63,282 bases of DNA from an uncultured Eubacteriales bacterium (GTDB lineage Bacteria; Bacillota; Clostridia; Oscillospirales; Oscillospiraceae). Numbering within the stretch: the first letter of the stretch is position 1; each line of letters begins with the position of its first letter. Under the pieces are notes generated by a model. That model was not told the DNA's origin. It worked only from the letters and a program-made list of their open reading frames with translations, and searched no databases. The stretch is taken from assembly GCA_900546615.1 (NCBI GenBank), contig URDJ01000013.1, forward strand, positions 1 to 63,282, written 5' to 3'. Below are positions 18,275 to 27,607 of this stretch, piece by piece. Made by a program: the position numbers and the translations under genes.

Positions 18275-19160
18275 TGCTGCATCCCACCTTTGCCCGTCTC
18301 CTTGCTATCTCCCCGCCGGCGACGAAGACTATCGTCGCGAGCCACACGCACACGAAGGCCACGGTCATGGCCGGGCTCATCGTCTCATCATACAGCAGCA
18401 CGCCGCACAGCAGCTGCAGGGTCGGGTTAATGTACATCAGTATGCCCGAGAGCGACATCGAGGTCGTCCTTATGCCCGCCGAATAGAGGAACAGCGGCAG
18501 ATAGGTCACCGCCCCGGCCAGCGGGAGCAGTATGAGCCGCCATCCCGCGACCTGGCCCGTGCTCAGCGGCCCGCCCTGTACCTCCATGGCCACGATGACC
18601 GCCAGCGCTATGGGCGAGACCAGCAGCGTTTCGAGGAACATCGACACGTCCCCGGGAACGTCGGCCTTTTTCTTTATCGCGCCATAGATGGCGAACGACA
18701 GGCCGATAAGCACCGCGAGCAGTGGGAACTCTCCCTCGATCACCATGGGCGCGGCCACGCCCGCCGCCGCCAGCGCCACGGCCGTCCACTGTGCCGCCGT
18801 GAGCCTCTCGCGGAACACGACAAAGCCCATGAGTATCGCCAGTATCGGGTTTATGTAGTAGGCCAGACTCGCGTCCAGCACCCGGTTCGAGGCCACGCAG
18901 TAGATGAACGCGCCCCAGTTAAAGCTGATGAACAGCCCGCAGGCGAGCATATACCGCCGCAGCCGCCGGTCCCTCAGCACCCGCATGGCCTCGCCCCACT
19001 TGCCGCAGGACGGCACCACTATCAGACTCACCACCAGCGAGAACACGATGCGGCAGCAGAGCACGTACACCGAGTCCACATCCGCCAGCAGCTTCCAGTA
19101 TATCGGGAACACGCCCCAGAGCACATAGCTCAGGAGCACGGCCCAGGCCCCTTTTTTCAT
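18267..19160 (-). CDS. rarD: RarD-type EamA transporter
   Basis: A 297-aa ten-helix DMT-superfamily protein. The N-terminus (VLLSYVLWGVFPIYWKLL, then CRIVFSLVV) and the NRVLDASLAYYINP segment are characteristic of the RarD group, often annotated as chloramphenicol-sensitive protein; the physiological substrate is not known. It occupies the place where dgkA and cdd usually lie between ybeY and era in Firmicutes, suggesting local gene replacement. Confidence 0.88.
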   Translation of the reverse strand: MKKGAWAVLLSYVLWGVFPIYWKLLADVDSVYVLCCRIVFSLVVSLIVVPSCGKWGEAMRVLRDRRLRRYMLACGLFISFNWGAFIYCVASNRVLDASLAYYINPILAILMGFVVFRERLTAAQWTAVALAAAGVAAPMVIEGEFPLLAVLIGLSFAIYGAIKKKADVPGDVSMFLETLLVSPIALAVIVAMEVQGGPLSTGQVAGWRLILLPLAGAVTYLPLFLYSAGIRTTSMSLSGILMYINPTLQLLCGVLLYDETMSPAMTVAFVCVWLATIVFVAGGEIARRRAKVGCSNG

Positions 19161-19187
19161 ACCTCTCTCTTTCTCCCAAAAAACGGC

Positions 19188-19673
19188 TCATACGCCGAGC
19201 CGCGACATTATTATATCCTCTCTCCCGCGCATCTGCCGCTTCATCTCCGCCTCGTCCGCGTGGTCGTAGCCGAGCAGGTGCAGCGTGCTGTGTACGGTCA
19301 GGTACATAAGCTCTCTCTCAAAGCTGTGTCCATATTCTACCGCCTGCGCCTCGCATTTTTCAAGCGATATCGCCATATCGCCGAGGAACAGCCGCCCCGT
19401 CTCCGGGTCCTCTTCACAAAGCGCCGCGTCAAACTCCCCCGGCGCGAGCTCGTTTGCCGGGAAGCTCAGGACATCCGTGGGCCTGTCCACGCCGCGGTAG
19501 TCGCGGTTTAACTCGTGTATGCCCTCGTTGTCCGTGAGCAGGACGCTGACCTCGCAGTCGGCCGGGACGTTCTCCTCCCGGAGCGCCGCCGTTATCGCGC
19601 GCTGTATGAGCCGCCGGGCCTCGTTGTGGCCGAGGCCGGGCCGCGTGCGGCTGAGCATTATCTTCACGTCCAT
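19188..19673 (-). CDS. ybeY: YbeY, rRNA-maturation endoribonuclease
   Basis: Zinc-dependent RNase needed for 16S rRNA 3'-end processing and ribosome quality control. The metal site H-x3-H-x5-H is visible in HSTLHLLGYDH near residue 135, and DVLSFPANE is the conserved central motif. It has 161 aa. The start overlaps the peptidase stop by one base (TGATG). Confidence 0.96.
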   Translation of the reverse strand: MDVKIMLSRTRPGLGHNEARRLIQRAITAALREENVPADCEVSVLLTDNEGIHELNRDYRGVDRPTDVLSFPANELAPGEFDAALCEEDPETGRLFLGDMAISLEKCEAQAVEYGHSFERELMYLTVHSTLHLLGYDHADEAEMKRQMRGREDIIMSRLGV

Positions 19674-21169
19674 CAGAACCTGTACACCTCTTTCATTCTC
19701 GCCTCGAGATGGTCCGTATAATACGCCGGGTCAAGCGGCCCGCCGAGCGCCGCCTCCATGAGCTTCGAAGGCTCGGTGAGCGCGCCGTGCCGCCATATCC
19801 TCTCGCAGAGCCAGTCATTTATAGGCGAGATATCGCCCGAAGCGACGGCGGCGTCTATGTCCACATCCCCGCGCATCTTCGCGGCGAGCTGCGCGCCGTA
19901 GGCGCTGCCGAGGGCGTAGCTCGGGAAATAGCCGAACTGCCCTCCCGACCAGTGCGAGTCCTGCAGGACGCCCCGCGCATCGTCCGGCACCTCCACGCCG
20001 AGATATTCGCGATACAGCTCGTTCCAGCGCGCCGGCAGGCCCTTCGCGTCAAGCCGCCCGTGGAGCAGCTCTCGTTCCAGCTCGTACCTTATCATGATGT
20101 GCAGGCTGTATGTAAGCTCGTCCGCGTCTATCCTGATAAACCCCGGCCTCGCCGCGTTCACCGCGCGCCAGAAGGAGTCGGCGTCGTACCGGTCCAGCTC
20201 GGGGCAGAGCCGTACAAGCTCCGGCCACACAAGGCCGCAGAAGGCCCGCGAGCGGCCGATGATGTTCTCGTAAAACCGCGACTGGCTCTCGTGTACGCCC
20301 ATGGAAACGCCCCGGCCGAGCTGCGTGAATGCGTAGTCCTCCGCAGTGCCCAGCTCATAGAGCGCGTGCCCGCCCTCGTGTATGACGCTGAACATGGACG
20401 ACGCGAAGGCGGTTTCATGATACTTCGTCGTTATCCTGACATCGTGCCGGGAAAAGTGGATGGTAAAGGGGTGTTCGGTGGTGGTGAGGGCACAGCGGTC
20501 GGGGTCGAGCTGCAGGAAGCGCATGAGCCAGCCGGAAAGCTCCGCCTGTTTATCGAGCGGAAAGCGGACATTTAGAAGCTCCGCATCCGGCTGCTCCGCC
20601 GCGCCTGTGCGGGCTATGAGCGGCACGAGTTTTTCGCGCAGTCTGGCGAAAAAGCGGTCGCAGAACGCCTGTGTCATGCCCTCCTCGAAGTTGTCGAGCC
20701 AGAAGTCGCAGGGGTCCATGTCCGGCTCCACCAGCCCGGCAAAGCGTCGGCAGGCGTCGACGATCCGCTGCAGCAGCGGCTCGAACATGGCATAGTCGGA
20801 CTTGTCCTTTGCCTCGCGCCAGACGGTGGAGGCGGTGTTGAGCAGTTCCTGATACTCGACGTATTCCCTTGCCGGCACGCGGGAGCGGAAGCGCAGGGTC
20901 TTTTCTCTGAGCCGAAGGAGTCTGCTCTCGGCGGGCGAAAGCTCGTCCCGGCGCTCGGCGAGCACGCGGAGGGTCTCATGTGCAGCCTCGCTGCTCGTGA
21001 GCCTGTACATCTCCTCATTGAGCACCGAGAGCGTCCTGCCGCGTGAGACAAAGGTTCCCCGCGGTGCAGCCGTAACGCCGTCGAAATACAGCATCCCCGC
21101 CGCGTGGTCATACGCGAACTCACGCAGCTCGAGGTCTATGAGGTTTTTCCTGGCTTCCTCAAACGTCAT
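19673..21169 (-). CDS. M32-family metallocarboxypeptidase (Taq type)
   Basis: Cytoplasmic zinc carboxypeptidase, 498 aa. The zinc motif is HEGGH (in VIHEGGHALYELG), with GVHESQSRFYENIIGRS downstream; both are M32 hallmarks. The N-terminal half is helical and charged as in the family. It sits between phoH and ybeY, where a PgpH-type phosphodiesterase (yqfF) is common in other Firmicutes, so its membership in this operon is unusual. It is probably involved in general peptide turnover (inference). Confidence 0.93.
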   Translation of the reverse strand: MTFEEARKNLIDLELREFAYDHAAGMLYFDGVTAAPRGTFVSRGRTLSVLNEEMYRLTSSEAAHETLRVLAERRDELSPAESRLLRLREKTLRFRSRVPAREYVEYQELLNTASTVWREAKDKSDYAMFEPLLQRIVDACRRFAGLVEPDMDPCDFWLDNFEEGMTQAFCDRFFARLREKLVPLIARTGAAEQPDAELLNVRFPLDKQAELSGWLMRFLQLDPDRCALTTTEHPFTIHFSRHDVRITTKYHETAFASSMFSVIHEGGHALYELGTAEDYAFTQLGRGVSMGVHESQSRFYENIIGRSRAFCGLVWPELVRLCPELDRYDADSFWRAVNAARPGFIRIDADELTYSLHIMIRYELERELLHGRLDAKGLPARWNELYREYLGVEVPDDARGVLQDSHWSGGQFGYFPSYALGSAYGAQLAAKMRGDVDIDAAVASGDISPINDWLCERIWRHGALTEPSKLMEAALGGPLDPAYYTDHLEARMKEVYRF

Positions 21170-21226
21170 GTGTCTGTCCTCCAGGTGAATGATACGGCGC
21201 CCCCTCAGTCGGCTGCCCTTGCGTGT

Positions 21227-22228
21227 TTATTTCTTCTTCCTGAACTTCGAAGGGTCGAGCTTGGGCGGGGGATTGCGGCGCTTTTCATCCTTTTCGTAGG
21301 CTTCTATTATCTTCTGCACCAGCTCGTGGCGCACTACGTCCGCGCCGGTGAGCTTGCAGATGGCGATGTCGTCTATGCCCCCCAGCACCCGCATGGCTTC
21401 CTTCAGGCCCGACACCTTATCCCCCGGCAGGTCTATCTGCGTCACGTCGCCCGTGATGACCACCCGCGAGCCGAAGCCTATGCGCGTCAGGAACATCTTC
21501 ATCTGCTCGCGCGAGGTGTTCTGCGCCTCGTCGAGGATGATAAAGCTGTCGTCCAGCGTCCTGCCCCTCATATACGCCAGCGGTGCGACCTCGATGTTTC
21601 CCCGCTCGAGGTATTTATTATACGTCTCCGGTCCCAGCATCTCAAAGAGCGCGTCGTACAGCGGCCGCAGGTATGGGTCTACCTTGCTCTGCAGGTCGCC
21701 GGGCAGGAAGCCCAGGCGCTCGCCCGCCTCCACCGCCGGGCGCGTCAGGATTATCCGGTTCACCTTCTCCGACCTGAACGCTGCCACGGCCTCGGCTACG
21801 GCGAGATAGGTCTTGCCAGTGCCCGCCGGGCCGACACCCAGTGTTATAGTATTCTTATTCATCGCGTCCACGTAGGCCTTCTGCCCCAGCGTCTTCGCCT
21901 TTATGGGCTTGCCCTTCGCCGTTATGCACACGACGTCGCCCGAGAGCTCGGAGATCTTCGCCTCCCTGCCCTCGGACACCAGCTTCAGTATATACCTCAC
22001 GTTCTGCGCGTCTATCGCCTCGCCCCGCGAGGCCAGCTGCAAAAGGCCGTTTATCGCCTTCTCAGCCGCCATCACGTCCTCGGCCTCGCCCGAGATGCGC
22101 AGCTGGTCATCCCGGTCCGTGACGCGCACGCCCAGCTCCGTCTCGATTATCCGCAGGTTCTGGTCGAACGACCCGAACACGCTTATGACGTTCTCCATCC
22201 TGTCTATCGGCAGGGTCCTCTCTATCAT
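21227..22228 (-). CDS. phoH: PhoH-family ATPase
   Basis: A 333-aa P-loop protein: Walker A GPAGTGKTYLAVA, the ERLGFLPGD loop, and Walker B IILDEAQNTS followed by ITGDVTQIDLPG. PhoH/YbeZ proteins act with YbeY in RNA metabolism, and ybeY lies two genes downstream. An N-terminal KH-like region precedes the ATPase. The C-terminal tail is lysine-rich. Confidence 0.95.
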   Translation of the reverse strand: MIERTLPIDRMENVISVFGSFDQNLRIIETELGVRVTDRDDQLRISGEAEDVMAAEKAINGLLQLASRGEAIDAQNVRYILKLVSEGREAKISELSGDVVCITAKGKPIKAKTLGQKAYVDAMNKNTITLGVGPAGTGKTYLAVAEAVAAFRSEKVNRIILTRPAVEAGERLGFLPGDLQSKVDPYLRPLYDALFEMLGPETYNKYLERGNIEVAPLAYMRGRTLDDSFIILDEAQNTSREQMKMFLTRIGFGSRVVITGDVTQIDLPGDKVSGLKEAMRVLGGIDDIAICKLTGADVVRHELVQKIIEAYEKDEKRRNPPPKLDPSKFRKKK

Positions 22229-22243
22229 CTGTACACCTTCCGT

Positions 22244-23416
22244 CTATTCCGCCCTCGTCTCGGCTATATCCTCCAGGCACTCGGCCCTGAGCGTCACGTA
22301 CAGGACACCGCCCGATTCGCTCGAAGTGTATGTGTGCGACAGCGGCTCGCCCCGGCCGTCCAGCAGTTCCTCGAGCTTTTCGTCCAGCGCCTGCTCCAGC
22401 CTCTCGGTCAGGGCCTCCACATCCGCTGTTTCGACTACAACATCATACTCCAAAATCCGCTCATGCACAAGAGTAACCGGCAAACTAAACACTCCCGGCC
22501 ACTCGAGCCTGTGCTCCGTCGTCTCCTTCACGCTGTTCTCCGGCAGCTCGGAGCCGCCGAAGTAGAGGTTCAGCCGCTCGTTCCCTATTACGAGCGCCCA
22601 GCGGCTGCGGCCGCCGTGCTCCTCGGTGAAGTACTGCTCCGTCGGCGCGGCTATGGTCAGCTCGTAATACGTCCTTGCCTCTATCTTCGCCGAGGCGTGG
22701 ACATAGCGCACCGTGCCGAGCGTACTCTCGACCCGACCCGAGACCAGCGTCTCGCCCTCAAGCACCGCGTCGCCCGGCTGCACCAGCGGCGCACCGAGGT
22801 ATACCTCCATACCCTCTATTATGCCCGTTCTGCGCGCCCTTACCGAGTGCGGCGCGTCGTTGTCGATAAGCTCAGGCGCCTCCTGCCTCTCGCGCACGCG
22901 TACCGTGGCCTTTGAGCTGTCCACGCTCACGCCGACCCATGCCAGCTCCGGCAGCTTCAATATGACCTCGTTTTTTATCGTATCCGCCGACCACGAGGGC
23001 CAGAAAGAGCCCGGTTCCACGCCGCTCTCCGCGAGGGCGCGCAGGATCTCGCCGCGTGTCAGCGTCTCGTTGCCCTCGACCTCTATCTCCCAGACAAAGA
23101 GCCGCGAGATACCAAGCACGGCGAAGCAGACCGCAAGCCCCGCCATGAGCGCGAGCCTGCGCCGAAGCCGCCGCTTCACTGTCGGGACGCCGCCGGTCTT
23201 CAGTACCCTGAGCGTACACTGGCAGCGCGCCGCAAGGCTCTTTGCCGTCTCCAGCTCCCGCAGTTTGAGGGCAAACCTGATGGTGAAGTCGTCCACCGGC
23301 TCCGCGTCCCAGAAGCTGAGGCCGGCCTCGGTGAGCCGGTTCAGCAGCCGCGAGGGCTCCGCGCCCTGCACCTCGAGCCAGAGATTGCCGCGGAGCATCA
23401 ACCTGGGCCGCCTCAT
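22244..23416 (-). CDS. yqfD: Sporulation protein YqfD
   Basis: A 390-aa bitopic protein. A cytoplasmic N-terminal part (about 100 residues) is followed by one membrane helix (LALMAGLAVCFAVLGISRLF) and an extracytoplasmic region starting with a POTRA-like stretch (EIEVEGNETLTRGEIL). It overlaps yqfC by 4 nt. In Bacillus the yqfCD pair is part of the sigma-E mother-cell regulon; the exact role is not established. Confidence 0.92.
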   Translation of the reverse strand: MRRPRLMLRGNLWLEVQGAEPSRLLNRLTEAGLSFWDAEPVDDFTIRFALKLRELETAKSLAARCQCTLRVLKTGGVPTVKRRLRRRLALMAGLAVCFAVLGISRLFVWEIEVEGNETLTRGEILRALAESGVEPGSFWPSWSADTIKNEVILKLPELAWVGVSVDSSKATVRVRERQEAPELIDNDAPHSVRARRTGIIEGMEVYLGAPLVQPGDAVLEGETLVSGRVESTLGTVRYVHASAKIEARTYYELTIAAPTEQYFTEEHGGRSRWALVIGNERLNLYFGGSELPENSVKETTEHRLEWPGVFSLPVTLVHERILEYDVVVETADVEALTERLEQALDEKLEELLDGRGEPLSHTYTSSESGGVLYVTLRAECLEDIAETRAE

Positions 23417-23679
23417 TGGAACTCCACCGAGAGTATCCGCCCCGTGACCAGCAGGGCCTCCCTGTCCATCGCCGCGAGCGTCAGGCCCTCGCCGTGTATG
23501 GTGAGCCTCATCTTCCCGGCCTTCACGTCTATCCTCTGGCTCGTGTATCCCGCGAGTCCTCTGTGATCCTCGATCAGCGCGCGGCTGCTGCCCATGACCG
23601 TCAGCTTAGCAAGCCCCGCCGCGCCCGCCGGAAGCTCCAATCTGTCTGCGATATTCTCCCGGAAGCTCTTGCCGGACAT
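23413..23679 (-). CDS. yqfC: Sporulation protein YqfC
   Basis: An 88-aa protein, first gene of the yqfC-yqfD-phoH run. The segment IADRLELPAGAAGLAKLTVMG and the later ALLVTGRILSVEF fit the YqfC family, whose members are short and co-encoded with YqfD. It is divergent from ylbJ. On the coding strand upstream, GAATTAT and CATAAAAT lie 14 nt apart and resemble a sigma-E promoter, though the match is partial. Confidence 0.88.
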   Translation of the reverse strand: MSGKSFRENIADRLELPAGAAGLAKLTVMGSSRALIEDHRGLAGYTSQRIDVKAGKMRLTIHGEGLTLAAMDREALLVTGRILSVEFQ

Positions 23680-23757
23680 TATATCACCCCCGTAAGGTGA
23701 TTTTATGTCCCGGCCTCAAATATAATTCTGAGACAAGGCTTCTTTGGGGGTGTTACC

Positions 23758-24714
23758 ATGAAAAAGGGCGCGTCCGCGCTCATGACCACGGCCGCCGTCT
23801 GCGCCGCGCTGGGCCTCATCGTCTGCTCGGCCGAGGCGATGGAGGGCGCGAGGCGCTCGCTTGCGCTCTGCTGCGAGGTGCTCATACCCTCGCTGTTCCC
23901 GTTTTTCGTAATATCCGCGCTCGTGCAGGAGCTTGGCATCCCCTCGAGGCTGGGGCGGCTGGCGGCTCCGGCCATGTCGCGGCTGTTCGGCGTCTCCGGC
24001 TCGGGCTGTGCGTCGCTCATCCTGGGCTTCATGGCCGGGTATCCCCTCGGCGCGGCCTCGGTCGCTGGCCTCGTGCAGCGCGGCGAGCTTTCCAAAGCCG
24101 AGGGCGAGAGGCTCCTCGGCTTCTGCAACAACTCCGGGCCGGCCTTCATTCTCGGGGCAGCGGGAGCCGGGGTCTTCGGCTCGGCGAAGCTGGGCTTCCT
24201 GCTGTATTTTTCTCACATCGCCGCCGCGTTATTATCAGGTCTTCTGCTCTCCCGCGGCCACCGGAGCCGCACATACACGCTGCCGGAACCGGCGCCCATG
24301 GGCACGGGCGCGCTGCCCGCGGCAGTCACAGGCTCCGTGCGGAACATGCTGAACGTCTGCGGCTTCGTCGTGGCCTTCGGCGTCGTCGTCGCGGTGCTCG
24401 ACACCGTGGGCTTTCTGCCCTCGCTGGCGCTGTGGCTCTCGGAGCTGACGGGCCTCGAAGTTTCCGCCGCCCGCGCGCTCATGGTCGGTTTCTTCGAGCT
24501 GGGCAGCGGGGTCGGGGCCATGCGCGGCCTCGCGGCGACGCCCGTGAACCTCGCCGTCTGCGCCGCCGTCATCGGCTGGGGCGGGCTCTCCGTACACTTC
24601 CAGACCTCGGCGGTGGCCGGAAATATGAACACCGCCCGGCATTTTATCGGGCGGTGTCTGAGCGCTGTATTCTCTTTTATACTGGTCCTCAGTCTGGCCC
24701 CTGCAGTGCTCTAG
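23758..24714 (+). CDS. ylbJ: YlbJ, sporulation integral membrane protein
   Basis: A 318-aa polytopic protein with about eight helices. Diagnostic stretches are CEVLIPSLFPFFVIS, SLILGFMAGYPLGA and FCNNSGPAFILGA, all typical of the YlbJ/nucleoside-recognition fold. In Bacillus ylbJ is sigma-E dependent and needed for normal spore formation. It is divergent from yqfC across an 78-bp gap and converges on the CHR pair, sharing the tetranucleotide CTAG as both stop codons (24711-24714). Confidence 0.93.
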   Translation: MKKGASALMTTAAVCAALGLIVCSAEAMEGARRSLALCCEVLIPSLFPFFVISALVQELGIPSRLGRLAAPAMSRLFGVSGSGCASLILGFMAGYPLGAASVAGLVQRGELSKAEGERLLGFCNNSGPAFILGAAGAGVFGSAKLGFLLYFSHIAAALLSGLLLSRGHRSRTYTLPEPAPMGTGALPAAVTGSVRNMLNVCGFVVAFGVVVAVLDTVGFLPSLALWLSELTGLEVSAARALMVGFFELGSGVGAMRGLAATPVNLAVCAAVIGWGGLSVHFQTSAVAGNMNTARHFIGRCLSAVFSFILVLSLAPAVL

Positions 24715-25298
24715 GCCCCGGCGAAGGAGAACGCTATGCCCACCACCGCCGAGGCGGCGATGAACACGACGGGGTGCAGCTTCTTAGTCGGCTTCACGAC
24801 GTTAGTCAGCACCCACAGCACTGCGGCGAGGGCGACGGCCTTTATCGACACAAGGTCGGTGAGCTTCCCCGTCACGGCGTAAAGCTCCGTATTGAGCAGC
24901 GCGATGCCCACGACGGAGACGCCCGCGGCGGCGATAAGCCCGGTCGAGGCCGGGCGCAGGCCGTAGAAGGCCGCGTCCACGTATTTATTTCCCCGGAATT
25001 TGTCCAACATGCTGGCGATGATGAGCACGATGACGGTGCCGGGCAGTATCGTACCCAACGTGGCGAGCACGGCCCCGCCGAAGCCGCCCACGGTATAGCC
25101 CACATAGGTTGCCATGTTGATTCCCACAGGGCCAGGCGTGGACTCGCTTACGGCGAGCATGTCCGCGAGCTGGGCGTAGGTAAACCAGCCTGTGCTGTCG
25201 GAAAGGTCGTACAAAAAGGGCAGCGTGGCCATGCCTCCGCCGACGGAGAACAGGCCGATCTTGAGAAATTCCCAGAAAAGCTGCAAAAGTATCATCAT
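24711..25298 (-). CDS. CHR-domain transporter subunit, second half
   Basis: A 195-aa membrane protein of the short-chain CHR family. FLKIGLFSVGGGMATLPFL and SESTPGPVGINMATYVGY are the duplicated family motif. Short-chain CHR proteins are encoded as pairs that together match one long ChrA. The ATG at 25298 overlaps the stop of the partner (ATGATGA), so a much longer frame upstream is rejected. Chromate export is the annotated role of the family, but in gut clostridia the true substrate is uncertain. Confidence 0.9.
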   Translation of the reverse strand: MMILLQLFWEFLKIGLFSVGGGMATLPFLYDLSDSTGWFTYAQLADMLAVSESTPGPVGINMATYVGYTVGGFGGAVLATLGTILPGTVIVLIIASMLDKFRGNKYVDAAFYGLRPASTGLIAAAGVSVVGIALLNTELYAVTGKLTDLVSIKAVALAAVLWVLTNVVKPTKKLHPVVFIAASAVVGIAFSFAGA

Positions 25299-25858
25299 TT
25301 GCCGCCCTCCTTCTTCGCCCTGTGCCACTTTATCTGGCTGAACACTATGCCCAGCACGGCAGCGGCGACGACAAGGATGACGGGGGATATCTTCGTAAAC
25401 AGCGAGAGCGCGCACACCGGCGCGAAGATAAACACGAGGCTCAGCCAGTCCACGATGGCGCTTTTCCAGAGCTTCACCACCGCGTTCACTATGAGCACGA
25501 CGACGCAGACCCGTATTCCCGCGAAGGCGTTCTTCACCACGGGGTAGTCCGCGAAGGCGTTCAGGCACATGGCGATGATCGTGATGACGACGAGGCTGGG
25601 CAACGCGGAGGCCACGCCCGCTACGACGCCGCCGAGCGTCCCCTTGTGCTTGCGGCCTATGAACACGGAGGTGTTAATCATGATAATGCCGGGCAGGCAC
25701 TGGGCCATGGCGTAGTAGTCCATGATCTCCTCCTCGCTGGCCCAGCCGTAGCGCTCGACTATGTCCTTCTGTAATATCGGCAGCATGGCATAGCCCCCGC
25801 CGAAGGTAAGGGCCCCCACTTTCATGAAGGCCCATAGGATTTTCAAATATTCTCTCAT
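25295..25858 (-). CDS. CHR-domain transporter subunit, first half
   Basis: A 187-aa partner of the next gene, with FMKVGALTFGGGYAMLPIL and MAQCLPGIIMINTSVFIG, the CHR motif set. Five to six helices are expected. The two halves are translationally coupled and probably form a heterodimer of opposite topologies (family inference). Confidence 0.9.
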   Translation of the reverse strand: MREYLKILWAFMKVGALTFGGGYAMLPILQKDIVERYGWASEEEIMDYYAMAQCLPGIIMINTSVFIGRKHKGTLGGVVAGVASALPSLVVITIIAMCLNAFADYPVVKNAFAGIRVCVVVLIVNAVVKLWKSAIVDWLSLVFIFAPVCALSLFTKISPVILVVAAAVLGIVFSQIKWHRAKKEGGK

Positions 25859-25873
25859 TTGCAGGCTTTTATG

Positions 25874-27607
25874 TCAGTTCCTGAGGCTCTTCGCGAATTC
25901 CGCATACCTCGTGATCTTCGCCTCACAGTCGGCGCTGTCCGCGCCCTGCGCGAGGATATAGACCTTTATCTTCGGCTCAGTGCCCGAGGGCCTGATTATG
26001 AACGCCGTGCCATCCTCCAGCTCAAAGTAGAGCACGTTCGAGCCGGCGATATGAGTCTTGCCCACGACGCCCAGCTCCGCCACGGATACCGTGCCGCTCA
26101 GATAGTCGCGCATGCCGAGCACCGCGGCCCCTCCTATCTCGCGCGGCGGCTTCGCCCTGAGGCTCGCCATCAGGTTCTTCATCTTCTCCAGACCATCCAG
26201 GCCCGGCATGACGAGGTTCAGCGTCTTCTCCATGAACCAGCCGTACTTCTCGTACAGGCCCTGCAGCGCGTCCGCGAGGGTCATGCCCTTGGAGAAATAG
26301 TAGGCCGCCATCTCAGCTATCATCATCGAGGCCGTCACCGCGTCCTTGTCGCGCACGTAGTCGCCCATCATGTAGCCGTAGCTCTCCTCGTACGCGAGGA
26401 TGTACTCATAGCTTCCGTCCCTCTTGTACTCGGCCAGCTTCTCGGCCATGAACTTGAAGCCGGTGAAGGTCTCATCCACGTGCACGCCGTTTTTCTCGGC
26501 TATCTCGCGTCCCATGTTTGTCGTGACGATGGTCTTGAGGAAGGCGGCGTTCGCGGGCAGCTTGCCCAGCTCGCGTTTTGCGGTAATAATGTAATCGAGC
26601 AGCAGCACGCCCATCTGGTTGCCGGTGATGGTCCTGTACTCCCCGTCCTTGCCCCTGACCATGGTGCCGACGCGGTCGGAATCCGGGTCGGTGCCGATTA
26701 TTAGGTCGCTGCCGACCTGCTTGGCGAGGTCCACGGCGAGATAGAAGCCCTCCGGGTTCTCCGGGTTGGGGCTGGCGACCGTCGGGAAATTGCCGTCGAT
26801 GACCATCTGCTTCGGCTCGGGATAGAGGTGCTTCACGCCCAGACGCCTGAGCGCCTCCGGCACCAGCTTGTAGCCCGCGCCGTGGAAGGGCGTGTAGACT
26901 ATCTTGAATTCGTCCGCGACCTGCTCCACAATGGCCTTGTTGACGGACATCGCCATGACGTTCTCCAGGAAAGCCTCGTCCGTCTCGGCGCCGATGACCT
27001 CGACCAGCCCGCTGGCCATGGCCTCGTCAAAGCTCAGGCGCTTGACGTCGTGGAAGATGTCGATCTTCGCCATCTCGGCCGCGACCGCCGCCGCGTGCTG
27101 AGGCGGCAGCTGGGCGCCGTCGGACCAGTAGACCTTGTAGCCATTGTACTCCTTCGGGTTGTGGCTGGCGGTGATGTTGATGCCCGCCGTCGCGCCGTAG
27201 TGGATGACGCCGAAGGAAAGCTCCGGCGTGGGCCGCAGCGCGTCGAATATCCGCACCCTGATGCCGTTGGCCGCCATGACGCCCGCGGCCTCGCGCGCAA
27301 ACTTCTCGCTGTTCAGGCGGCAGTCGTAGCAGACCACCACACCCTTTTTGCAGGCTTCCTCGCCCTCGTTCTTTATAACCGTCGCGAAGGCCTGCGTCGC
27401 CCACCTTATTACGTGGATGTTCATGCGGTTCAGGCCCGTGGCCATTATGCCCCTCAGTCCCGCCGTGCCGAACTCCAGCGGCGCGAAAAAGCGGCTCTCT
27501 ATCTCCTTCTCGTCCTCAGCTATCGAGGAAAGCTCCTTCCACTCCTCCTCGCCGAGCGCGGGGCTGTCCAGCCAGTACTGGTATTCTTCCTTATAGCTCC
27601 TCTTCAT
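25874..27607 (-). CDS. pgm: Phosphoglucomutase/phosphomannomutase (alpha-D-phosphohexomutase)
   Basis: Interconverts hexose 1- and 6-phosphates, feeding nucleotide sugars and glycolysis. The catalytic phosphoserine is in TASHNPKEYNGYKVYW, the metal loop is IGTDPDSDRVG, the sugar loop AYEESYGY and the phosphate-binding loop RPSGTEPKIKVY. The ATG at 27607 (protein MKRSYKEEYQYW) gives 577 aa, the length of the Firmicute PgcA type. It overlaps the preceding gene by 17 nt. Confidence 0.95.
   Translation of the reverse strand: MKRSYKEEYQYWLDSPALGEEEWKELSSIAEDEKEIESRFFAPLEFGTAGLRGIMATGLNRMNIHVIRWATQAFATVIKNEGEEACKKGVVVCYDCRLNSEKFAREAAGVMAANGIRVRIFDALRPTPELSFGVIHYGATAGINITASHNPKEYNGYKVYWSDGAQLPPQHAAAVAAEMAKIDIFHDVKRLSFDEAMASGLVEVIGAETDEAFLENVMAMSVNKAIVEQVADEFKIVYTPFHGAGYKLVPEALRRLGVKHLYPEPKQMVIDGNFPTVASPNPENPEGFYLAVDLAKQVGSDLIIGTDPDSDRVGTMVRGKDGEYRTITGNQMGVLLLDYIITAKRELGKLPANAAFLKTIVTTNMGREIAEKNGVHVDETFTGFKFMAEKLAEYKRDGSYEYILAYEESYGYMMGDYVRDKDAVTASMMIAEMAAYYFSKGMTLADALQGLYEKYGWFMEKTLNLVMPGLDGLEKMKNLMASLRAKPPREIGGAAVLGMRDYLSGTVSVAELGVVGKTHIAGSNVLYFELEDGTAFIIRPSGTEPKIKVYILAQGADSADCEAKITRYAEFAKSLRN

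Noticed and set aside
23680..23757. Sigma-E promoters for yqfC and ylbJ
   Set aside because: The -10-like CATAAAAT on the yqfC strand is suggestive but the -35 is weak, and nothing convincing is seen for ylbJ; not listed as separate features.
25299..25568. 90-residue N-terminal extension of the second CHR subunit
   Set aside because: It is the antisense-like Arg-rich reading of the partner gene; the ATG overlapping the partner stop is the normal coupled start.
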